Source: Dirofilaria immitis
Lineage: Eukaryota > Nematoda > Chromadorea > Rhabditida > Onchocercidae
Length of the DNA stretch: 64,000 nucleotides
NCBI GenBank assembly: GCA_024305405.1
Contig: JAKNDB010000068.1
Coordinates: 5,261,501-5,325,500 of the forward strand
Reading direction: 5' to 3'
Shown here: positions 43,187 to 56,360 of the stretch, one piece after another
Numbering within the stretch: position 1 is the first letter of the stretch
How the letters are laid out: every line of letters begins with the position of its first letter
Notes under the pieces: model-generated
Database searches by the model: none
What the model saw: the letters and a program-made list of their open reading frames with translations, nothing else
Told to the model about the DNA's origin: nothing
Made by a program: the position numbers and the translations under genes

Positions 43187-46100
43187 GCCAATTATTATCA
43201 TTGATTGATTGCTATTAAGAATGAAAGGTAAACTATAACTCATTTTATCCATTCATATACACAAAGCAAACTATATGAATAAATAAATATTAAGCTTTTC
43301 TTTTCAAAAAAGCTTTTGATTAATTTTGTCAGGATTTTTTCATCATTTCTCTCTCTTTCTCTTTTTTCTTTGCTTCTTTTTCCCTTTCTTTTTTTTTGAT
43401 ACAAATGCAAATATTGGAATACTTTTCATAAAAAAGCGAATAATAGTTGTATATACTTTCCAGATGTTTTAGTTGAATTAAAGAAAAGAAAGATCAATCA
43501 AATGTAAAATAAATAAAAATGAAAAAATATTTTTCAATTACAATTTGATTAATTATATATGAAAGAATAATAATAATAATAATAATAAAATTTAATCATA
43601 TAATTCATCATCCTTTCTATTACTTTCTTTTATATAATAATTATAAATGATAAATGAATATTATTAATTAAAATAAATAAAAATGAATATAATCATAATT
43701 ATTTAATTTTTCTTATGCAAATTTTTTCCCTTCTCATTTTTTTATTTCTTAAAATTAATTTTATACAATCAGATATTTATAAAAATATAATTAAATTATT
43801 TAGGAAAAAATTTGTTATCGATATCTATAAATATTCATTAATAAATTATTTTTATGCGTTTAATTTTTAATTTTAAAATTAATATTTGAATTTAAGTAAT
43901 TTAATAATATTGATATTTTATAAATAGCTGATTATATGGAGTCTTTTTTATTTGCTAAATAATATGCAATAAATTTAAAAGAAATAATTTATTATTGTTA
44001 AAATTTTTATTGCAATGATATTCGATTGAAATATTAATAATTTTCAAATAGTTTGAAATATTTATTGAAGAAAAAAATGATAAAGAAAGATATAAATTGG
44101 ATGAATTTTCTCATGATGATAATTTGTGATAATTTAATAATAGTTTTTGCTAATTTTATGCAAAAGAAAAAATTTGTTTTGAATATATTCGTTTGATAAA
44201 TGATTATAAATCGATAGAAGCTAAGAAATTTTATTGAAAATTTTTTCTTTTTCATTTAAAATTTAAGAATATATTCTTGGAGAGAGGAAGAAAACGTGAG
44301 AGGGAAAGAGAGAGAGAGGGAAGAGAAACAAAAGAGAAAATAAATAAATATATATATGTAAAAGGAGTTTCAAATCACTTATATCATTGAATATTTATAT
44401 AATTCAAAAATTTCTCTCTCTTAAAAATAAAATAGTAAAAGGAGAGTTTCAGCAGGAAAAGATTTATAAAACAAGTAATATATATATATATATATATATA
44501 TAAAGTTATCAAAAAAATAAGTAAAAGAAGCGAGAAAGAGAAAAGGAGACATGTAGGGAGAGAGAGAAAGAGAGGAAAAAGAAAAAGTATTAAAATGATA
44601 GATGTATGTTATTACAATAGTATGTTTGACTTTTCGACGATCTTATAGAAAGAAGAAGCGGATGAAAGCAAAAGCAAATTTCCGTTTCAACACTCTTTTT
44701 TTCTCTTTCTCTCTCTTCTCTCTCTCTCCCTCTAATTCTTCATTTGTTTAACGATATAATTGTCATCCGGTTTTCCGTTGTACATTTTCCGGTTAGAAAT
44801 TATTTCATCAATCATTTGGCTTCCGTTTCCTTTATCATTTATCGAATCATATAATAATCATTTGATCCGCAATACTTTTCCCGGTTAGGAATTATTTCGC
44901 TATTTCTCTGCTACTGTAAAACAAAAGATATGTTAATGTTAATTAAACAAATTTCGATATAATCTTCTTTCCTCTTCCTCTTTAATAAAATGTAAATACT
45001 TATCGTTTACAAATTAATTAGACATTGTAATATAAGATGTCGTACGTGCTTACGTATTTCATAATATTTCACGTAAGTACGTGATATTTCGTAACGTTAA
45101 AAACTTTCAATATATTCGATAATATTTTTATAAAACTTTGAAATAATCGAAAATTTTCATTATCATATCATATAAAACCGTAATATTTCACAATTGTTAG
45201 AAATTTTCAAATGATCAAAGATTACGATATGTCTTTTTATAATAATACAGAGTTATCGTCCTAAAAAATATTTAATCCGATCGAGAATGCTTCCTTGTTA
45301 ATTATAAAATCATCCCAAGTTGATGGTGGCATTTTAAAAATTTTCAAATTATTCATCGAATTTTTAAGATAATTTGAGGAATAAAATTTTAAAAGTTAAA
45401 AATTAACAAAATTATAACATCCGAATGTTTTAGTTTAGTCGACGTCAATGTCGAGATTTTACTTCACAATTAAAGTTTGATTATCCAATAAATTATATTG
45501 ATAAGATATAGTTGAAAAACATAGAAGTTTCTTATAATTTTGATTTATAAATCAAAGATTTACTTTTTTCTTTTTCTTTGAGAAAAGATTTATAAAAAGC
45601 ATCTAATGGCATTGCTATATTTTTTTCTCCTAAAAAATGATTGTTTAATTACCAGTAAAGCTATGATTATCATTCAAACTATAGATATCGTTTCATTCGA
45701 TAACTATATCATAGAAGCCAGGTGATATTATCATTCTATGATATATCAATATTTAATGAAAAAATAAATTCAAATTTCAGCCTTATCATTCCTTAATCGA
45801 TATTTCTTTAAAAATTTTTTAGAATTTTTTAAAAACTTTTTCGAAACAATTCATTTATTTTATTGAAAGAGCATTTTTATATTAACTGTTTTTATTTACT
45901 ATTTCAATAATATTATTAATTCATTCAGCAAAATCTTTTTTTTAAATGACTTAAATTATACTTTTAAATTGTGATGTAAATTTTTCTTTTCCTTTTTGAT
46001 TTGCCAAATTTGACTTTGAATTTTACATTTTGATTCAAGTTTAAAAGGAGTTTTTATTTTATTTTTTTACTAAAAATAAGTTTTATTATCCAATGATTCA

Positions 46101-46966
46101 TAGACATATAAAGGAAGGAAGGAAGGATAGGATGATTCGTTAATGTTAATATTTAACTACAATTTATATCAATGATAGTTGATAAAGCATTTGCTCTTAT
46201 CTTTTTATCATTTATTTTTTTCTTTTCATATTTTATTTCTCCTTGTTTAATTTCATCAAGATTTATTAATAACTTGCAATGAGTAATAAATGAAATTAAA
46301 TCAAATTTATTCGAACTTAGCTATCCGATAATATGTAATGAATAAATTTAAACTAAATTTATTTAATTGAACTTTTTCTGATTTAAAATTATTTAATTTA
46401 ATTGTTCATATTTTAAACTTTATTATGAAAATTGTTGGCATAAATACATAATAATATAGTATTGATTGATTGATTATTTGTGCCATCTAAACATCAAAAT
46501 ATGATGTTTAACAATATTGGTAACAGGAATTTAAATTATTCATCTATTTGTCCATCGGTATAAATCTAATCGATTCATTATTGATTATTATACGTATATG
46601 TATCGTCCATCTTTTCCATCTGTTTCACTTTTCATCTACCGTTATATTCTCGACTCATTCAATCATTTATTTGTTTGTTTAGCTGAATATTTATTAAAAG
46701 AAAAATAAATCACATACATTTCAATTTCTTTCATTGATACAATCAATCAAATGATTCGTTTAGATTTATCATTTTTTCCTTTTTTTTGATAATGATATTA
46801 ATAGTAAAAATAATGCTATTCATCTTATCATTGCAACTACCATTACTGATATTAATGATACTAATAATAATAATAATGATGGCATAACATTAACGTTAAT
46901 GATATTTCATTTTTTAGTGATAATAATAATGATAATAATAACGATATTTCATTCTTTTTGATAGAA

Positions 46967-46967
<1 letters not shown>

Positions 46968-47022
<55 letters not shown>

Positions 47023-47035
47023 CTTACTAACTAAT

Positions 47036-47098
<63 letters not shown>

Positions 47099-47176
47099 CT
47101 TACTAACTAATATTAATAATAATAATCTTACTAACTAATATTAATAATAATAATAATAATAATCTTACTAACTAAT

Positions 47177-47222
<46 letters not shown>

Positions 47223-47261
47223 GTAATAATACTGATAATAATAATAATAATAATAATAATA

Positions 47262-47321
<60 letters not shown>

Positions 47322-47352
47322 TAGTAATAGTAATAATAACAATAATAGCAAT
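46968..47352. repeat. (AAT)n array with four CTTACTAACTAATATT inserts
   Basis: The 16-base insert CTTACTAACTAATATT occurs at 47023, 47099, 47127 and 47164, always embedded in AAT units. The spacing varies because the AAT runs between inserts differ in length. The last third has TAG/GTA variants. Confidence 0.95.
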
Positions 47353-47808
47353 AGTGAAAAAACGATTTAAAAAATCATAATATTTTTATGAATTTTCATT
47401 TTCGTTTTTGAAAATATTTCGATTTCAGGAATATTATTCCATTTTGATGCATAAATTTCTTATTTTCAGTAATTTATTATCGTTAATACGCTATAAATTC
47501 AATGGCTATCACTCAATCATATGAATTAAGTAATTTTCAAATATTATCTCCCAAAGATTCTTATCAATTTTTTCTCCCATACTAACGGCATTTTACCATT
47601 TGTTTAATCAAATAAAAAAAAAATTAGTAAATATCGATGAGCAATATACTAATCACGAAATCTATCATTAAAGTAATATTTATCATTAAAATTTCGTTTT
47701 GTTTATATGCCATAAAGATGAAAGATTAATCGTAGCAGTAAAAAAGTTAACCAAGAAATTTTTACAGCCAAGATAAGTTGATATTGATCAAATAGAAACG
47801 ATAGAATT

Positions 47809-49710
47809 ATGTCAGTCGATAAGACAATTGAAGAGTTAAGTTATACATTAACTCAATTAGGCAACCTGGTGGGTCATATTAATTTACAAATTGGACAACT
47901 TGCATCCAGGTCAGGTTTTTTCTCTTCTTCTTCCTTATCTTCTATCCAGGTGAAACCTTTTTCTCCTTCCTTTTATCTTGCATTTAAATCAAATACTTTT
48001 CTTTCTTATTCATTTTAATATTTTCTTATAAACAATATTTCTCTTTTCTTTTCTCAAAATTATATTGATTTAAATTTTTATTATTTCAAAATTTTAGAAT
48101 TAATTTAACATTGGATACATTCGATCATTCAATAGCAGGCATAGCGGTTGATGCGGAAATTATATCAAATCATGTTACTAATACTATATCACAGGTAATT
48201 TCTGCGATTTTTACCAATTCCCAATAAAATCCGTCGTAGTAAATCTCTATCCTTATTTATAATCATAATCCATCCAAGAAAAAATAATTTTTTATGACAA
48301 GCTTATTTTGATTTTCTAATATTAAATAGGTAATATTTTTTTAACATTAAATTTGATTTAATTGTATGTTTTGATATTAGAAATTTGGGAAAAATTATTG
48401 AATTTAATAATTTAAATAATATAATAGAATTAATTACAGGTACCGAATGGATGGTTATTTTATTTATTACTTTTAACGCTAATTGTTGTATTTTTATTAT
48501 TATCAATTACATTAATATTAGGTACAATAAAACGAAGTTTTGATATATATGAATTATTCAAGAAATTTTCTGCTTCTGATTCCGGTAAGTAAGTTATATG
48601 TAAGATTTTTTTCTTTTTCAAATTTATAAAATTTTTTATTTTTTTGAGATTTTTAAAATTTTTATTTTCATTTATCACTCATTCGATGTTTTATTTATAA
48701 TAATCGAAGCTAATCGAATATTTATTAAATAAATAATTTGCATAAAATTTTAATGAAATTTTTGCTCGAATGAAATGATAATATGATATGATTAATTGGT
48801 CAATAACAAATTCATTTTACTTTATAAAGTATGCATCGATTTTTTTCTAATTTTCTAATTTTTATCAATTTTTGTAAGCAAAATTAAGTTTGCTATACAA
48901 TAAGTAAAAAATAAAATAAAATAAAACGAAGAGCAAAAATCACCTAATAATATTAGATGCAGATCATTCTTATGGTCAAAATCAGTATAGATTTGGATCA
49001 AATGGTATCTTCATACAGCAAGATCATATATCAATACCAATGGATATGGAACAAGAACCAAGAAGAGTTGGTCTCGAATTAAACGGTGATCTTAAAAAGC
49101 GAAGTTTGTTCTTGCCTTTTTTGCCAATAATTTTTAACTAAAATTTTGAACTATTCATGCATTAATTGTATATAATGTATAAAACCAAAATTAGAATTTC
49201 AAATTGAATTAATTCAATCGCAAGAAGATAAATGATAAATTTTGTTATCATCGATAGAGTAAAAAAATACGTTATACGTTAGCATAAATACGCATAAATC
49301 ATTTAGAACAATTTCAATTGAAAAAAGCATTGATTCATTTGAAAAATCAACAATAATAAGTTATAATAAACTTATATATAGATAGAATAATATAATAAAA
49401 TAATATCGATTTTTTCATTAAATAAATTTTTGTTAATCATTTAATTACCTAAAAAATAGAAGAATGAAAAAGCAGAAAATAAAAAGAAAATTTTTAATTT
49501 TGAATAAATTTCGTATAAATTTTTTGAAAGAAATCGAATAAATTTGAAAATAAATTTAAATATATTTTAGGGCCACCATCGGATAAATCTCAATGCTCTC
49601 AATATCACAAATATTCATCATCGATCGGTAAAGCGCAATATGCTACAACAATAACTGATCCATTAAATATTCCTGCAACAACATTTACTAATAATTTTGC
49701 ACAAGTTTAA
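47809..49710 (+). CDS. small single-pass membrane protein, paralogue A of a tandem pair
   Basis: I do not recognise this family. Exons: 47809-47909, 48098-48194, 48440-48584, 48957-49085 and 49571-49710. Phases are consistent and the product is about 203 residues. Residues 1-66 form a hydrophilic, heptad-rich helical domain without a signal peptide (start MSVDKTIEELSYTLTQLG). Residues about 71-96 are one strongly hydrophobic membrane helix followed by KR, and the rest is a polar Gln/Ser/Pro-rich tail. An acceptor-like TTTTTACAG ends at 47767, 41 bases before the ATG. If the exon 4 donor (GTGATC) is not used, the frame runs 18 codons further to a stop at 49139-49141, giving a second C-terminus. 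Its neighbour downstream (51212-51718) is a divergent paralogue with the same layout. Function unknown; membrane-tethered helical bundle is inference. Confidence 0.75.
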
Positions 49711-51200
49711 AATATTTGATTAAACAAATATACAATTTGTTTCTATTAATTTAAATAATTAATAAAAAATCAGATTATTGTCATTTTTTTAATTAACTGA
49801 GACTTAACATTTGTTAAGATAAAATGAAAAATTCGATTATAATTTAAAATCGAAAAAAATGATTAATATAGATAACTATAAATTGACTATAATTCATTTA
49901 TATATATATAATAAATAAATATAGTTGGATATGTAGCTATTTGTGTTTATTTTGATCAATAAGGAAATTATTCATAATGTTTATTATTTACATATTAAAT
50001 ATATAATCAAACCTTTTAGATTGCTTATTCCTCTTTTAATAAGTTTTCTTATACTTTGAATTCATTTTTCATTAGTTCGTTTTTTTGCATCATTTATTTT
50101 TCATTTCTTAGCTATTTATTTTCATCTTTATTTTTCAATTCTTAAAATCTTAATTTTTGCATCTTTTAAAAGCTTTAAAAATAAGTATAAATTTACTTCA
50201 ACTCTTCATCATTCTTTTATCAATAGATTAATCTAAAATATTCGAGATTTCTCGAGTCTTAAAATTTTTTTCTAAATTATTATAATCACTGTCTTTCCTA
50301 TCTATAAAATTAATCGTTTCGTAATTAGTCATATGTAGTAATGATCTCATAATTTTTTCCAAACGAAAAGATTATTTAATCATTGTGCCTTTTATTGTTA
50401 ATGATAATACAGGTGTTTGATTTAAAAGGAAAACAAAACAAGAAAATTTCACAAATAAATATTTGCTACCTGTTGTTTCCTAATTTATTCATATTACAAC
50501 CATAATTATGCTATGGCATTATTTTGATAATTACATTTCTAAACAAAATGAATTTTTTCGGTTATAATTTTCTCGCTTACCTATCTACTCAAACATATTT
50601 ATTAATTAAAAGTAAATAATTAAAATTGGGTGAAGTTATTGATTTATTTTATTATTTCAGTAGGAATATGATATGGAAATTATTTTAGGTAGAACAAAAT
50701 ATGGAGGAATTATTTTAGGTAGAACAAAATATTTCGTATCATCGCATATCAGTCAAATTAATTTTTATTAGCATGACAATTTTACTGCATGTATATACGT
50801 ATAACAATAATTAAATCTTAGAGATAATTAGATTAATTAACACTACTGTCTTTTTTTCATTCCATAATTACCTGTTTCAATTTCTGTTAAAGGGATTCGA
50901 TTAGATTTACTTATATGATAATTTAGAAAAAACAAAATATTTTTAACAAACTTTTCTTAGTGCCATATTGAAATTATATTCATAAAAAAATTGGATAATT
51001 GTCTTAAAATTTCAAATTTTGAAAAATCGATAATTGTAATAATATCAGATTTTTTAATTTATTTAATTATTTCGTTAAAGTATTTACTACTATTAATAAA
51101 TCATTGCCAAAGAAATGACGTAATAAGTTTATTTAATTTCATACATTTCAGATTATTTCATATTATAATATTCATGTAATTATTTAATTAATATATAAAA
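49711..51200. other. intergenic DNA between the two paralogues
   Basis: AT-rich. A perfect-ended 30-bp tandem duplication lies at 50671-50730 (second half TATTTTAGGTAGAACAAAAT in both copies). The open frame at 50991-51179 lacks coding character. Confidence 0.6.
49761..49766 (+). promoter_or_regulatory. likely polyadenylation signal of paralogue A
   Basis: AATAAA 51 bases after the stop at 49710. Confidence 0.45.
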
Positions 51201-51205
51201 TTCAG
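51201..51205 (+). promoter_or_regulatory. likely spliced-leader trans-splice acceptor
   Basis: TTCAG preceded by an AT-rich tract and placed six bases before the ATG of paralogue B is the usual geometry of a nematode SL1 addition site. No cis donor for a 5' exon was seen. Confidence 0.55.
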
Positions 51206-51211
51206 TAGTTG

Positions 51212-51718
51212 ATGACAGCGGATGATGAAGTTCGTAATATTTGTTGGACATTGGAAAAGATACATCGAGCATTGTATCAAGTGGACAATGAATTCGAGAA
51301 TGCTGTGCCAGAAGTAAATAATGCTTTGATTAAATTAGAACAAATCATAACAAATGTGGCAATTGAGGCAAATAATATTCGCGATACAACGATTAAAATT
51401 ATTTCAAATGTAAGTTTTTCAAAATATTTCTTCATTGACTTTATCATTGACATATGTATGTAATTATCATCTTGAAAAATTATTAATTATCATTTTATCT
51501 ATAAATTAATCGGAAATTTATTTTAGTTCCCGGATTATAGCGTATATTTGATGATTATTCTCATGCTAGAAATTACAGCAGTTATTATCATATTTGCACT
51601 TTTCTATTTCAATGCCATTTCATTCAATCAATTTTATCACAAATATTTCATCCCATATGATGAGAGAAAAATGGAAAATTATTGCGAAAAAGTGATAAAA
51701 AGATATGCAGAAGTGTGA
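51212..51718 (+). CDS. small single-pass membrane protein, paralogue B of a tandem pair
   Basis: Two exons, 51212-51409 and 51527-51718, encode about 129 residues. The N-terminal 66 residues (start MTADDEVRNICWTLEK) form a heptad-rich helical domain. They align without a gap to the 66 residues of paralogue A, with 12 identities by my count and conserved hydrophobic positions. In both proteins the intron after residue 66 is phase 0 and the next exon opens with a hydrophobic residue plus Pro (FPDYS here, VPNGW there), then the membrane helix (about 72-95). The tail here is short and charged (DERKMENYCEKVIKRY). The first frame position at 51209 is TTG; the ATG at 51212 is chosen because it follows a trans-splice acceptor and matches the paralogue length. 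Function unknown. Confidence 0.75.
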
Positions 51719-53142
51719 TGCTAAAGCTCTTATCTATTATAGTCCTTCGTTATCATTTTCACCATTTGATATACCATATGATAAAAGTGATAAAGAATGG
51801 TGGATTGAAATGCATAATTTAGATAATCAGCAATTAATTCAAATTGAAAATACTTAGTTATTTGCGAATGATAATTGAGCAAAAACAATGGTTAATTCTC
51901 GAAATGTTAAATTTAAATAATATTTTTGAAATAATATAGCAATTGATTTATATATATTTTAATTCATAATGTAAAAATTTAAACTTTCCCTAATTTTTTT
52001 CATAGCAAATCATTTGCCTATGATTTTCTCGTAATTTAATTACAACAAGACATTTCAAAACTCTTATTTTATCTAAAATTTATGCATTTAAACTTATGTA
52101 TTAATCCTTTATCATTAAACATTGATAATTGTAAGTCAATGATAATGTATCATTTACGAGTTAATATAAATAATAGTAAATAAAAAGTGTATTATGAACT
52201 TCCTATGCTACAACTCTAATTTCTGTCATCTACAGTATCATTTAAAAGGATTCTTTCTTATCATACTTATTACTTATACCGTATTCAATACTTAATAAAT
52301 CTCTCATTCTTTTATTTTTGTATTATTGTTTACAGTAAACTCAATAACTCGAATTTTTGTAATGGATTTGTTATCAAATTGTTTGTTGCAAACTTTTCTG
52401 CATAAATATCTTTTTACCTTAGTTTTTGCATAAAAAAATGAGAATAGGAATTGTTTATGAAAGAATAGAATAAAAATAAAAATAAGAATTATACAAAGTT
52501 GGAATGGAACGGAAATTAAAATAGGAGCTGGTCATATAAGAATAGAATACAAATGAAAATTTTTATTATCAATAAACGATGAATCAGTGGTGAAAAATTA
52601 AAAAAACTATTTATTCGATCAATATGCAATATACTAATTATCCTTATCATCCTATCATTATTGGTTTTATTATTATCATTTTCATTATTATCTATCACTT
52701 TCCATAGATTATTTTAACATTAATTTTATCATTTTAACATTAAAGTTAAATTAATTTTTATACTTTCAGCGTTTTCTCTCTTTCTTTTTCTCAAATCATA
52801 AATTAAACCAAAAATATATAACAGGGTAACAAACAATCGTAAAAAACAGAAAGCAATTTTCTGGTTATCAGATTTTAGTCAAGATTTTGTGCACACATAT
52901 GTATTGACTGATTATACCGGGAACTAGATAAAGCTTTTTTAGTGAGACTTACTCCTTCTACCGAAAAAGATATCATTTAATCTTTTATTTATAATTTTTC
53001 TTTTAATTTAAATTTAAAAAATTCCACCTAATATTTGTGCTCAAATTTTGGAATGAATTATATAAATGCATTTATCAATCAAAAATCATTAATAATTCAT
53101 ACAATAAAATGTTTTGTAAAGAATTAAAAATTTAATTTAAAA
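51719..53142. other. intergenic DNA between paralogue B and annexin (convergent)
   Basis: No gene seen. Likely polyadenylation signals are AATAAA at 52179-52184 for paralogue B and, on the minus strand, 52984-52989 for annexin. The open frame at 52516-52698 is a chance AT-rich frame. Confidence 0.6.
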
Positions 53143-56100
53143 TCAAATTTTCATATTGCCTTTAATAATATTGATAAGGCAATCACGATATGAACCATTA
53201 CATTGTGCATTGATCACTTCGATCAATTTTTTCTTATAATTTTTCGTATACGTTTCAGAGATTGTCGCAAGATCAATTTCAGATCGTGAAATTATCAAAC
53301 GAATCAAATCACTATTTCGTGTCCCATTAGGATTCTGAAATAAAAGAAAAAAAAATTATAGTATATTAAAATTTGTTTTCACACAGCATCTTAATTGTCG
53401 ATATCAGTGGTATAATTACTATCTATTTATCACCGTAAACATTAATTACATTACAATTTATTTGTCACTATCATCATTATTGTTATCATTACATTATCAC
53501 TACTATAACTATAATGATTATTATTATTTGTTCTTTGCTAAAAGTTAGAAAGCGAAAAAAAAATGATAACGAAAAATGAAATTAATCACAAATTATTTTC
53601 TAGACTTTATCAAAAAATTTATTTTTATATAATTAGCAATGAAATTTTTGTATATAAACGATATAATTCCATTTCAAAACTGAAAAGAAAGAAGAAAAAA
53701 TTATTTCAAAAAGTTTTCGTTCTTTGACTAAAAACTTTTTCGCTTTTTGTCTTTCAAAAATAAAACTTTTTTGGCGCAATTTTATAAATTCTTTTTCAAT
53801 ACAGTATGATTACTTATTAAATTTTCAATAAAAAAAGATCACATTTCAATTTGATAAGACTATTTGATATTAAATTCAATAAAAGCAAATATTACAAAAA
53901 ATATTAAACAAATTAATTTGATAATATTATTAATTGGCACAATTTATGAAATGTCTTACAATTTAGCTAAATATTTTCAAAATTTTTGAGCAATTACAAT
54001 TTAATGATAAGAAAATAAACTCTTGCAAATCGAACTCAAATATTAAATATTATTTTATTTTTTATTATGAAATAATTTGTTTATATATTGTTTCGTTTCT
54101 CTGCATACATCATATTTTGTTTATTCTGCTTATAAATGGTTGTTTACCAAATAATAACAAGGAAAAAGAATCAACGAATACCTTCAATAAATTATTTAGC
54201 AAATCAGCAAAAATAAATTGCTATCTCGAGAATAATGAATTAGCGTAAGTAATGCTTCCTTTGCATGACCAGTGAAATATTTCTGAAACAAAAGTAAGGT
54301 AATTTATGACGCCAATTTATTACTAAGAATAAATTAGCATAAACTTTTAGAGGATGATTTGTTTATTTTATAAATCTTTAAATTCATCAAAGAAGTAATT
54401 TATAGCAAAATTAAAAATGATAAAATTGATATTAAGAAAAATACATTTTTTTAATATTATTTATATATATATTACATATATGCAAACAAGATTTCACCTT
54501 TTTCTAGGTTTAATTATTATATTTGTTGAATAATTATTTACTAAAAATTTAAAAAAAAAATCAATCTTCAGAAAAAATGACAATTCAAAAAAATTTGTTA
54601 AATAATTACGAATTAAATGATTGTCTTTTGAATACCCTTTTTAAAAAAAAAAAAATATATATAAAAGCAAACTTCGATGTCTTGTTCGATGTGATGTCCA
54701 GTAATTGTCGCATATTCTGCGACTAAAATGTTCAACTGATAAGATGGAAGTGATGCTATGATACTTTTCATTGATGTCTTATCAATTTTCTTCTTTTCAC
54801 CCAATATTTTCTTCACTTCCTATAATTAAATATGTAATTTTTATCAACTCGAATTTTGCCAATCAAAAAAATAAAACATTTATTAATAAACTATTGAAAT
54901 ACAGCAAATGATATATATTATTGATGATATGATCTCAACATCTTTCTTTATATATTATTCCTAAACTTACTTGCTTAATTTTTTCCATATCAACGATATC
55001 ATCATTTGTCGTAATCGGTTTTTGAATAATAATCATTAAAATATCTTTTAGATCACCATTTGTATGTTTGGCTATATCATTTTCCAATTTATTTCCTATT
55101 ATGATTTGATATTCATTCTTGATCGCAGTTAATTCCAGACCAGTTCGCAAGCAGAGAATTTCGATTAATAAAGATTCATTAGTATCTTTTTCCTCAAACG
55201 AATAATATCAATGATCAATGTAATATATTGATATTGATGTATGGAAAATAATTTATAGATAAAGAGAAATTTGAATTCCTAATTAATATTGTATTAGTCG
55301 GATTCAAATAGCTGAATTGAAATGTATGTTCTACGGAACTTTAATAAAAGTAGAAATTTAAAATAGTATATGGAATTAAATGAAATGAATAGAAGTGACT
55401 TCTTCACAATAATATTTTTATTTTTTTTTACGAAGTGACTTTTTCAAAGTAATATTTTAGCTTCAATTAATGCCAAAAATTTTAATTTAAATTTGATTTA
55501 ATTTTGACATTTAATCTATACTTTTCATATTAAATCTTATGCATATCATTAAAATAATTCAGAATTCGAGAAATTAATAGCATTATCAATTTGTATATTT
55601 ACATTATGATATAACATTATTTTATCTAATTTTCATTTAATTCAACTATTTCATTTTTAGTTTTTAGATATTAATTTAAAATTCTAGGAAAATATTGCTT
55701 ATAATATCAAATATTATCATATCATAATGTAAATATATATAATTATTTCATCTGATATAATCATATGTTTAATTTCATATCAATAAATTATAAATTCAAA
55801 TTAAAAAAAGTTACATTCATTGCTTTAGCAAGTTGTAAAGTGTCATATTTAGTTGGTGTTTCCATAAGTGCCAAAATGATCTCTTTGAAATCACCAGGTA
55901 ATCCATTTATTAAATCAATTAATAAATCTCTCTTATATTTTATCTTATACGGTGTTTTGATCTGAAAAATAGATTTATTAAATTATTAAAAAGATAAAAG
56001 TAGAAATAACGATTTAATTATCCAATATTTATTGAAGATATTTTCCTAATCATATTATTTATTACAATGATACTGATCTGATTTAATTAATAATTCAATT

Positions 56101-56360
56101 TCGATTTAACTATTACAAATTCGAATTCAAAATAAAGTATCAAATATTGAAATGTAATTTTTGTTATTTTATTTATTAATTGAAGATATTACCATTTGCC
56201 GTTGTGTATTGTTAATTAGTGTAAGTATTTGAAATATTTGCATTTTATTGATATCTGCTTTTGATGCTAATAATTCTGCCAGTAAATCTGCGGCCTCATC
56301 ATCATGAAATGGAAATTTGGCTTCGATTGTTCCACGATGTATTTTATCAATGCCCAACAT
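53143..56360 (-). CDS. annexin-family protein with four repeats
   Basis: Annexins bind acidic membrane surfaces in the cytosol, usually through calcium. Exons in transcript order: 56360-56193, 55961-55815, 55192-54971, 54819-54673, 54282-54182 and 53334-53143, giving about 325 residues, the normal core length. Repeat 1 (about 15-95) has HDDEAADLLAELLASK and NNTQRQM...GDFKEIILALM. Repeat 2 has ESLLIEILCLRTGLELTAIK. Repeat 3 ends in DIEKYFTGHAKEALLTLI. Repeat 4 has SDLIRLIISRSEIDLATI. Exon 5 is 101 bases where 102 are required. One more T in the run complementary to 54209-54213 restores the expected FFADLLNNLLK start of repeat 4. The G-x-G-T calcium loops are not intact: repeats 1-3 lack them and repeat 4 has only PNGT. 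The short N-terminus (MLGIDKIHRG) is typical for the family. Confidence 0.88.
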
